DNA of 13,490 nucleotides from Methanobacterium sp. (GTDB lineage: Archaea > Methanobacteriota > Methanobacteria > Methanobacteriales > Methanobacteriaceae): the NCBI GenBank assembly GCA_003151535.1, contig PLXT01000029.1, forward strand, positions 1 through 13,490, written 5' to 3'. The notes beneath the pieces are model-generated. The model made no database searches, was not told the origin of the DNA, and was given only the letters and a program-made list of their open reading frames with translations. Made by a program: the position numbers and the translations under genes. Position 1 is the stretch's first letter; every line of letters begins with the position of its first letter. Positions 7,919 to 13,490 of this stretch are shown in pieces.

Positions 7919-8785
7919 ATGGATTTAATTGATCTAATTAAAAAAGCAGTTGTAGAAGCCAGCACAACTTTCAGAAATGACCAGTTAGATGCTTATAATC
8001 GGGCCATTGAAGATGAAATTAATGATAACGCTAAATGGGTTCTAGAACTTCTTTTAGAAAATGCAAGAATTGCTAAGGCTAATAAATTTCCTTTATGTGA
8101 TGATACTGGAATACCTCATATCTTAATTGAGGTTGGTAATGATGCTAAACTCACTGGTGGATTTTTCCAGGATGTAAAAGAGGGAATAAGTGAGGGTTTA
8201 AAGGCACTGCCAGGTAGACCAATGGCTGTTAAAGGAGATTCTATCGCGAGGATCGAACAATCAAACGGCCTCTACAAAAGTCCTGAAAAACTTTTGCCCC
8301 CATCATTCACAGTAGATACAATGAATGATGAAGGCGTAAATATCCATGTTCTGATGCTTGGTGGTGGTCCAGAAATACGGGCCAATACATATAAGGTTTT
8401 CCACAAGAGGGATCATAGAAAAGTATTTAATGAAGTTTTAACATGGTTGAGATCAGAGATTACAATGCTTGGATGCACACCCTGCATTCCATCTGTTGGC
8501 ATTGGTAGAACTCATTTTGAAGCATCATCGCTTATGCTAAAGGCAATGGCGTACGGGAACCTAAATATCCAGTCTGAAATCGAGAAAACCCTGACAAGAT
8601 CAATGAACGATTCTGATGCAGGGGCGCTTGGAATTGGCGGTTCAGTAACTGCACTTGGGTCATTCATCAACATAGGACCTCAAAGGGCCAGTGGTGTCAG
8701 GATAGTCTGTACGCGACCTTGTTGCTGTGTAGAACCAAGACGGTCCACTGTACACTTGTCTTCAAATTTTTGGAGTGATCTGTAA
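7919..8785 (+). CDS. Class I fumarase / tartrate dehydratase alpha-subunit homologue, divergent
   Basis: A 288-residue homologue of the alpha (N-terminal) part of class I Fe-S hydro-lyases, which bind a [4Fe-4S] cluster and hydrate or dehydrate dicarboxylates such as fumarate/malate together with a beta subunit. Likely cluster ligands are C60 (FPLCDDTGIP), C186 (LGCTPCIPSVGIGRT) and C270 (PCCCVEPRRS). Two signatures deviate: the usual KGGGSEN reads LGGGPEIRAN (147-156), and GVGIGGT reads SVGIGRT; there is also an unusual CCC run (268-270). No beta subunit is present in the window, so it would be elsewhere or absent. The start follows AAGGAG (7908-7913) by five bases; the stop overlaps the next start by one base. 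It may be half of the methanogen fumarase, or a paralogue with another substrate; the motif changes favour the latter. Confidence 0.82.
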   Translation: MDLIDLIKKAVVEASTTFRNDQLDAYNRAIEDEINDNAKWVLELLLENARIAKANKFPLCDDTGIPHILIEVGNDAKLTGGFFQDVKEGISEGLKALPGRPMAVKGDSIARIEQSNGLYKSPEKLLPPSFTVDTMNDEGVNIHVLMLGGGPEIRANTYKVFHKRDHRKVFNEVLTWLRSEITMLGCTPCIPSVGIGRTHFEASSLMLKAMAYGNLNIQSEIEKTLTRSMNDSDAGALGIGGSVTALGSFINIGPQRASGVRIVCTRPCCCVEPRRSTVHLSSNFWSDL

Positions 8786-9645
8786 TGGCAATTGGAAGAG
8801 AAAGTGTGGAAAACATGCTTAAATTAAATAATCCTAAGTGGAAAACATCCATAACCCGAGTTGAGCCGAATAAATTAGTAACTAGGGGATACCCACAGGA
8901 AGATCTAATAGGAAATATTTCATTTCCTGAAATGGTTTATTTACTGATAAAAGGTGAACTACCCTCAAAAAATCAGTCCAAAATGTTAGAAGCCATTTTG
9001 GTTTCATTTTGTGACCACGGCGTTACACCACCAAGCACCCAAGTTGCAAGACTAATGGCATCCACAGGTTCTTCAATGAGTGGATGTGTATCAGGTGGTT
9101 TTTTATCCTTTGGTAAATATCATGCGGGAGCACTCGAAGGTTCAATGAAAATTCTACAGGAATTAGTCCATAAAGGAGTCATTGGATACAATGGGCCACT
9201 CAAATCGCATCATGATATCAAAGCCATTGCAGGTATTGTTGTTGATGAATTTTTCAATAATAATGAGAAGATACCTGGTTTTGGGCACAGATACCATTCA
9301 AAAGATCCCCGTGTCAGCAAACTCTTGAAAATAGCAGAAGAATATGGTTGCTCAGGTGTTCATACCGAATTATCTCTGGCAATTGAAGGAATATTATTTG
9401 AAACTAAAGGAATCAAACTGAACATTGACGGGGCAAATGCGGGAATACTCTCAGATATGGGATTTGATTGGAGCTTAGGAACAGGTATTTTTATGATGGG
9501 CAGACTTCCAGGGATTATTTCACATGTTTTTGAAGAAAAAACAGTAGAACCCCCTTTTCGAAAATTCTTTGACGTTGACGAAATTCACTACAAAGACACG
9601 GAGGTGAAAACAAGAAGTTTGAATAGATTAATAAATAACAAATAA
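8785..9645 (+). CDS. Short citrate-synthase-fold protein, probable citryl-CoA lyase
   Basis: A 286-residue member of the citrate synthase superfamily, much shorter than true archaeal citrate synthases (about 370-380 residues). It resembles the citryl-CoA lyase module at the C-terminus of ATP-citrate lyase, which cleaves citryl-CoA to acetyl-CoA and oxaloacetate. Matches: CDHG (H78, like H845 of human ACLY), IPGFGHR (H168, like H900), LNIDGA (D215, like D1026) and the C-terminal TGIFMMGRLPGIISHVFEE block. H113 in GKYHAGALE may correspond to the first His of citrate synthase. Thus the catalytic set looks complete and the protein is not a truncation. It could also work as a synthase, condensing acetyl-CoA with an oxo acid. 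The TAATG overlap with the fumarase-like gene and GGAGTGATC at 8772-8780 point to translational coupling. Confidence 0.85.
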   Translation: MAIGRESVENMLKLNNPKWKTSITRVEPNKLVTRGYPQEDLIGNISFPEMVYLLIKGELPSKNQSKMLEAILVSFCDHGVTPPSTQVARLMASTGSSMSGCVSGGFLSFGKYHAGALEGSMKILQELVHKGVIGYNGPLKSHHDIKAIAGIVVDEFFNNNEKIPGFGHRYHSKDPRVSKLLKIAEEYGCSGVHTELSLAIEGILFETKGIKLNIDGANAGILSDMGFDWSLGTGIFMMGRLPGIISHVFEEKTVEPPFRKFFDVDEIHYKDTEVKTRSLNRLINNK

Positions 9646-9669
9646 TTGAGTGGTTAATACTATTTATTG

Positions 9670-9684
9670 TTATATTATTATATG
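9670..9684 (+). promoter_or_regulatory. Possible promoter of the A-type ATP synthase operon
   Basis: TTATATTATTATATG in the 106-base gap before ahaH is TATA-like; transcription would start near 9702-9705 with a leader of about 50 bases. A second candidate, TAAATATAA at 9704-9712, would give a start near 9733. The TATATATTTA at 9731-9740 is too close to the ATG (9752) to serve. The region is so AT-rich that the exact element cannot be chosen. Confidence 0.35.
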
Positions 9685-9710
9685 GAAATTAAATAGTAAA
9701 AGATAAATAT

Positions 9711-9731
9711 AACTCAAAATAGAGTTTTTTT
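9711..9731 (+). terminator. Small hairpin with T-run before ahaH (terminator or leader element)
   Basis: AACTC (9711-9715) pairs with GAGTT (9722-9726) around a six-base loop, and a run of seven T occupies 9725-9731. It is a weak intrinsic-terminator-like structure only 20 bases before the ahaH start. It could end the metabolic operon, or, if the aha promoter is upstream at 9670-9684, lie inside the aha leader. Confidence 0.35.
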
Positions 9732-9751
9732 ATATATTTATGGTGATTTAA

Positions 9752-10066
9752 ATGACAACGATATCGGAAGCAATTACAACCATTAAAAAGGCTGAAAATG
9801 ATGCTGACAAATTAATAGAAAGTACTAAAGAGAAATCGTCCGAAAAGATAGAAGAATCCCGCATAAAATCAAAAGAAATCATTGAAAAATCCGAGGAAGA
9901 AGCTAAGAGCGATGCTGAAAATATGTTGCTTGATGCTGAAAACAAAGCTAGGAATGAAGCAGTACACATAACAAACAAAACAGCTGAAAAAATTGAAATT
10001 AGCACCAAAACAGCAATGAGTAAAGTTGAAGAGGCTTCGGACTTAGTAGTAAAAAGTATTTTATAG
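9752..10066 (+). CDS. ahaH: A-type ATP synthase subunit H (peripheral stalk)
   Basis: A 104-residue, highly charged Glu/Lys/Ala-rich protein that is almost entirely a predicted coiled coil, with Ser-Ile-Leu at its C-terminus and no hydrophobic segment. Subunit H pairs with subunit E to form the peripheral stalks (stators) that hold the A3B3 catalytic head against the membrane subunit I. Length and composition match archaeal AhaH/AtpH, and it stands first in the operon directly before ahaI, the usual methanogen order. The start is supported by GGTGAT at 9742-9747, four bases before the ATG. Coiled-coil sequence alone would be weak evidence; the gene order makes the call firm. Confidence 0.93.
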   Translation: MTTISEAITTIKKAENDADKLIESTKEKSSEKIEESRIKSKEIIEKSEEEAKSDAENMLLDAENKARNEAVHITNKTAEKIEISTKTAMSKVEEASDLVVKSIL

Positions 10067-10076
10067 TGTGAGTACC

Positions 10077-12080
10077 ATGTTCAAGTCGGCAAGAATGAAG
10101 AAGCTCAAGATAATCACATTAGACAAGTACGCTGATCCACTTGTGAATTCGCTTCACGAGTCCAGTATAGTACAGATCTACGATATATCTGAGCGAATAC
10201 AAGAAGATGCAGAGTGGAAACAAATTTTAAAACCTTCACATGCTACTCCATTTCTCGGTAAAATTTCCTCACTTTTAATGAAAACTACTGGACTGGCAGA
10301 TTTTTTAGAAACAGTAGGGAAAAAGGATACGGGAATTTTAACACTTGCAAAGGGTTTTGTTAATCCGCCAAGAATTGAGAAGAGGCAAGTAGAAGATCTA
10401 AATGTTAGTGAACTTTTAGATAATGCAGAAGATATTTTAGACCAAGTTGAAACTAAAACCAAACCTTTAGAAGAAAAATTAAGCGATATCGATGCAGAAC
10501 GTGTTAAATTAACAAATGCTATTAACGTAGCAAAAAATTTAACAAATTTTGATTTTGACCTTGGTAACTTGGAAGGATCAAAATATGTATCAATAATATC
10601 CGGCAAAATTGCTTTAAATTCTTATGATCAGTTTAAATCAGGTATGAAAGATTTACCCGATGAAATTTTAGTTGTAGACAAAGATAGTATCGATAAAGAA
10701 TCAAAGATATTAGTAGTCATTACACTAAAGAAAAATGGGGATCAAGTTTCTAGTCTTTTAAGAAAATTAGAATTTGACAGATTTGAGTTATCTGGAATAT
10801 CTGGAAAACCTGATGAAATAATAAAAAATTCTGAATCAAGAATAGAATCAATTGAAAAAGAAAAAGAATCTGTTTTAAACGATTTAGCAGTTGTGTCTGC
10901 TGAATGGCACAAAGAATTACTTGTTTTAAAAGAACAATTAGAAATAGAAAAACAACGAAGTGAAATATTCGCATCATTTGGTGAAACTGAAAACACTGTA
11001 ATGTTTGAGGGATGGGTCACAGTGAAAAATCTGGAGAAAGCCCTTGGCATTATTGAAAGCACTACTATGGGATATTCTATGGTTGATGTTTCAGACCCTG
11101 ATGTTGAGAAAGATAAAATTCCGATTCATCTGGATAACCCCAGATTTGCAAAACCATACGAAATGTTTGTGAATATGTACTCCCCACCAGATTATAGGGA
11201 GATCGATCCAACAATTTTAATGGCAATTATATTTCCATTCTTCTTTGGTTATTGTCTAACCGACGCAGGATATGGTGTAATTGATGCAATTATTGGTTTA
11301 GTCTTGTTCATTGGATTAGGCAGAAACAGCAAACTCATGGCCAATGTAGGTCTTATACTCGTTGCATGTGGTGTATGGGCATTCATACTAGGTATGGTAA
11401 CCAATGGTTTCATTGGTGATTTGTTCCCGAGATGGATAATGTCAACTCCTCTCCCAACAACAATCGCTTCAATAAACGCATTTGTATTCCCACAGTACAT
11501 CCTATTAATGGCTTTAATAGTGGGTGTTATACATATCAACATGGGTCTACTCATTGGAACCTACAACAACATTGTACGTGGAGAAGTTAGAGAAGCACTT
11601 GGAACACAGATTGTTTGGTTTATACTAGAGATAGGTGTTGTAGTAGCTGCAGCAGCTTTTTTAATTTCTGGAATTACAAGTGCTGAGATCTTTGGAGGTC
11701 CTATAATTGTCTTGAGCCTTTTAATGCTCATGTATCTAAACGGACCATACGGTGTGATGGATGTTACAGGATTCCTTGGAACAGTACTTTCATATGCAAG
11801 GTTATTAGCACTGTGTCTTTCAACTGGCGGTATAGCCATGACAGTAAACATATTAGCTGGATTAAGTGAAAGTTTAATTCCTGTAATTGGAATTGTGCTT
11901 GCTCCATTAATATTCGTTGGAGGACACATAGCAAACTGTGCATTCCAGAGTTTAGGTGCATTTATAAATTCATTACGTTTACATTACGTAGAGTATTTCT
12001 CTCAGTTTTACATAGGTGGAAGTCACAAATTCAAGGCCTTCCGTACAAAAAGAAAGCATACTGAAATAGGAGGTAAATAA
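10077..12080 (+). CDS. ahaI: A-type ATP synthase subunit I (membrane stator, V-type subunit a homologue)
   Basis: The 667-residue product forms the ion half-channels facing the rotor ring and anchors the peripheral stalks. Residues 1 to about 370 are cytoplasmic with a long coiled coil (about 115-150 and 245-300); from about 378 on there are seven or eight membrane helices. The essential stator arginine is R575 in LSYARLLAL, and a second conserved Arg is R634 in SLRLHYVEYFSQFY. Also seen is FFGYCLTDAGYG (about 388-399), a family signature. I chose ATG 10077 (MFKSARMKKLKI), which fits the family N-terminus as I recall it; a GTG at 10068, two bases after the ahaH stop, would add three residues. 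Neither has a strong RBS, so translation may be coupled to ahaH. It ends one base before the ahaK start. Confidence 0.95.
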   Translation: MFKSARMKKLKIITLDKYADPLVNSLHESSIVQIYDISERIQEDAEWKQILKPSHATPFLGKISSLLMKTTGLADFLETVGKKDTGILTLAKGFVNPPRIEKRQVEDLNVSELLDNAEDILDQVETKTKPLEEKLSDIDAERVKLTNAINVAKNLTNFDFDLGNLEGSKYVSIISGKIALNSYDQFKSGMKDLPDEILVVDKDSIDKESKILVVITLKKNGDQVSSLLRKLEFDRFELSGISGKPDEIIKNSESRIESIEKEKESVLNDLAVVSAEWHKELLVLKEQLEIEKQRSEIFASFGETENTVMFEGWVTVKNLEKALGIIESTTMGYSMVDVSDPDVEKDKIPIHLDNPRFAKPYEMFVNMYSPPDYREIDPTILMAIIFPFFFGYCLTDAGYGVIDAIIGLVLFIGLGRNSKLMANVGLILVACGVWAFILGMVTNGFIGDLFPRWIMSTPLPTTIASINAFVFPQYILLMALIVGVIHINMGLLIGTYNNIVRGEVREALGTQIVWFILEIGVVVAAAAFLISGITSAEIFGGPIIVLSLLMLMYLNGPYGVMDVTGFLGTVLSYARLLALCLSTGGIAMTVNILAGLSESLIPVIGIVLAPLIFVGGHIANCAFQSLGAFINSLRLHYVEYFSQFYIGGSHKFKAFRTKRKHTEIGGK

Positions 12081-12081
12081 T

Positions 12082-12564
12082 ATGGTAGAAGTAGTATTAG
12101 GAACAGCATTGGCAGCAATCGGCGCAGGTGTTGCAGTCGGTATGGCAGGTTTAGGATCAGGTATAGGACAAGGAATTGCAGCAGCAGGAAGTGTAGGTGC
12201 AGTTGCAGAAGACGAAGATATGTTTGCAAGAGGACTTATATTCACAGCTTTACCAGAAACACAAGCTATCTACGGTTTCTTGATTGCGATACTTATTCTA
12301 GTTTTCTCAGGAATAATGGGTGCAGGGGCTGGATTATCAACTACTGCAGGTTTAGTAGCTATAGGTGCAGGAGCTGCAGTAGGATTTGCAGGTTTAGGTT
12401 CCGGTATGGGTCAGGGTATCACAGCATCATCTGCTGCAGGAGCAGTTGTTGAAGATTCGGATATGTTTGCAAGGGGTATTATATTTACAGCTTTATCAGA
12501 GACACAGGCTATATACGGTTTCTTGATTGCTATATTGCTCTTAGTCTTCGGTGGAATACTCTAG
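12082..12564 (+). CDS. ahaK: A-type ATP synthase subunit K (rotor-ring proteolipid, two hairpins)
   Basis: This 160-residue membrane protein forms the ion-carrying rotor ring (c subunit). It is a tandem duplication: residues about 10-78 and 91-159 are two helical hairpins, 81 residues apart and nearly identical (GLGSGxGQGI, EDxDMFARG, FTALxETQAIYGFLIAI). Each hairpin keeps the ion-binding glutamate (E59 and E140). Each also has Gln in the first helix (Q30, Q111) and Thr-Gln after the Glu (T60-Q61, T141-Q142), the pattern linked to Na+ binding in rotor subunits. Glycine-rich first helices fit tight ring packing. A strong RBS, AGGAGGT (12068-12074), lies seven bases before the ATG, as expected for a subunit needed in many copies. 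Confidence 0.96.
   Translation: MVEVVLGTALAAIGAGVAVGMAGLGSGIGQGIAAAGSVGAVAEDEDMFARGLIFTALPETQAIYGFLIAILILVFSGIMGAGAGLSTTAGLVAIGAGAAVGFAGLGSGMGQGITASSAAGAVVEDSDMFARGIIFTALSETQAIYGFLIAILLLVFGGIL
12109..12558 (+). repeat. Internal tandem duplication within ahaK
   Basis: The coding sequence for residues 10-78 (12109-12315) is repeated as residues 91-159 (12352-12558), a period of 243 bases. The copies are very similar in protein but differ at many third codon positions, so the duplication is old, and kept by selection on both hairpins. Confidence 0.85.
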
Positions 12565-12574
12565 GAGGAATAAC

Positions 12575-13198
12575 ATGAGTAACGGGACAGAAAAAATAGT
12601 CTCAAGTATACTGTCTGATGCTAAATTTAAAGCGGATTCACTATCAGAAGAAGCTGAAAATGAAAGCAAGTCCATTTTAGAAGAGGGCGAAAAAGTCACC
12701 CTTATGGAAAAGGAAAAAATCTTAGAAGATGGTAAGAAACAATCTGCAATGAGATATCAACAGATAATCTCTGAAGCTAAGATGAAATCCAGAAGAATGG
12801 AACTTGATTCTAGAGAAAAGGTAATTGAAGAATCGTTTAAAAAAGCTGAAGAGAAACTTGTGAAAATTGCAGCTTCAGAATCAGCTGAATACAAGGAATC
12901 TATTAAAAATATAATTACAGAAGCTGCATTGGAAATTGGTGGAGGAGATCTTATTTTACTCCTCAAACAAGAAGATGAAGCCAAAATAAAAGATTCCATA
13001 TCCGAAATAGAAAACGATGTGAAAGCAAAAACGGGTAAAGAAACAAATTTAGAGATGGGAAATAACATCAACACCATTGGTGGAACTATTGTAAAAACCA
13101 AGAATGGTGATATAGAAGTTAACAACACTATCGAAGCAAGAATGCTTAGATTTAAAAAATCTCTAAGATCAGAAGTTGCACGTATACTATTCAAATGA
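12575..13198 (+). CDS. ahaE: A-type ATP synthase subunit E (peripheral stalk)
   Basis: A 207-residue soluble protein that pairs with subunit H in the peripheral stalks and contacts the catalytic head through its globular C-terminus. The first 110 residues or so are a charged coiled coil; the rest is an alpha/beta domain with GGGDLILLL, NTIGGTIVKTKNGDIEVNNT and a C-terminal helix ARMLRFKKSLRSEVARILF, all typical of V/A-type subunit E. The start is ATG 12575, six bases after a near-perfect AGGAGG (12563-12568); an in-frame GTG at 12551 would add eight residues but overlaps the end of ahaK and the RBS itself, so I reject it. Place and length agree with the operon order. Confidence 0.95.
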   Translation: MSNGTEKIVSSILSDAKFKADSLSEEAENESKSILEEGEKVTLMEKEKILEDGKKQSAMRYQQIISEAKMKSRRMELDSREKVIEESFKKAEEKLVKIAASESAEYKESIKNIITEAALEIGGGDLILLLKQEDEAKIKDSISEIENDVKAKTGKETNLEMGNNINTIGGTIVKTKNGDIEVNNTIEARMLRFKKSLRSEVARILFK

Positions 13199-13212
13199 TA
13201 GGGGAGATTTAG

Positions 13213-13490
13213 ATGGTAGAAAGTATTACTACAATAATTACTACGCTGGGATTTCCCTCAGTTGATGCTTTTATAGGTGCACTATTTCTAGTATTGGCAG
13301 TTGTGGCAGTAATAGTAGTTATATCAACGATAAAACCGGTTTTAGATATGTTCCCGTACACTTACCCAAACGCAAGGGTAAGGGCGAGATCAGGAAGATT
13401 ATTCACTGATAAAGAATTTTCAGAGATCGTTGAAGCAGATAACATCGAAGAGGTAAAAAATTACCTTCGAGGTGTTCCAGATTATGCTAA
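13213..13490 (+). CDS. ahaC: A-type ATP synthase subunit C (partial, N-terminal 92 residues)
   Basis: Subunit C (V-type subunit d homologue) couples the central stalk to the rotor ring. The reading frame starts at ATG 13213, six bases after GGGGAG (13201-13206), and stays open to the edge of the window, so only 92 residues are seen. Residues about 50-62 (YTYPNARVRARSG) match the 'Y-x-NARVRA' start of the family. In front of this lies an extra stretch of about 45 residues with a clear membrane helix (about 20-41, AFIGALFLVLAVVAVIVVIS), which most archaeal subunit C proteins lack. Identification rests on the family motif and on position after ahaE. The C-terminus is outside the window. Confidence 0.9.
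   Translation, partial: MVESITTIITTLGFPSVDAFIGALFLVLAVVAVIVVISTIKPVLDMFPYTYPNARVRARSGRLFTDKEFSEIVEADNIEEVKNYLRGVPDYA

Noticed and set aside
8785..9645. Idea that the 286-residue citrate-synthase-like gene is a truncated or frameshifted citrate synthase
   Set aside because: The catalytic residues and the C-terminal block of the citryl-CoA lyase type are all present, and both ends are clean, with RBS and stop; it is a compact family member.
12551..12574. GTG start for ahaE giving 215 residues
   Set aside because: It would overlap the ahaK C-terminus and translate the AGGAGG binding site; ATG 12575 has ideal spacing.
10178..13194. Several long minus-strand reading frames under the ahaI, ahaK and ahaE genes
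   Set aside because: They lie opposite well-identified genes, have Ser/Ile/Phe-rich shadow composition, and lack ribosome binding sites; no protein family is recognised in them.

Overview
This window reads as a euryarchaeal methanogen chromosome, most likely a Methanobacterium-like member of the Methanobacteriales. Reasons: it is AT-rich; ribosome binding sites are archaeal (GGTGA, AGGAGGT, GGAG); it carries tiaS, a strictly archaeal tRNA(Ile2) agmatidine synthetase, and the start of an A-type (archaeal) H+/Na+ ATP synthase operon in the order ahaH-ahaI-ahaK-ahaE-ahaC. From memory, not checked, Methanothermobacter has the same neighbourhood (citrate-synthase-like and class I fumarase-like genes beside the ATP synthase operon). 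No mobile element, CRISPR, rRNA or tRNA was seen.

Layout. 1-793: tail of an upstream gene and an uncharacterised protein that looks like a TIM barrel. 794-970: the only sizeable gap (177 bp), with T-tract terminators, a possible TATA box and a small perfect palindrome. 971-3082: a four-helix membrane domain fused to an alkaline-phosphatase-superfamily phosphodiesterase. 3117-4121 (minus) and 4141-5409 (plus): a Cro/C1-type regulator and tiaS, divergent with only 19 bases between start codons and sharing one palindrome that supplies both ribosome binding sites. 5481-9645: four plus-strand metabolic genes: MmgE/PrpD family, a second uncharacterised barrel-like protein, a class I fumarase alpha-subunit homologue and a short citrate-synthase-fold protein resembling citryl-CoA lyase; the last two overlap by one base. 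9752-13490: the ATP synthase operon, running off the right edge inside ahaC.

How the genes may work together. The ATP synthase genes build the peripheral stalks (H, E), the membrane stator (I), the rotor ring (K) and the central-stalk adaptor (C). The rotor subunit has two complete ion-binding hairpins with a Gln...Glu-Thr pattern of the Na+-binding type, suggesting Na+ coupling. The four genes before it look like a small carboxylic-acid pathway (dehydratase/decarboxylase-like, hydratase-like, C-C lyase or synthase, plus an unknown barrel). Their divergence from characterised enzymes makes the usual names (2-methylcitrate dehydratase, fumarase, citrate synthase) unsafe. This module is the best candidate here for undescribed biology; that is an inference from context and motifs, not a demonstration.
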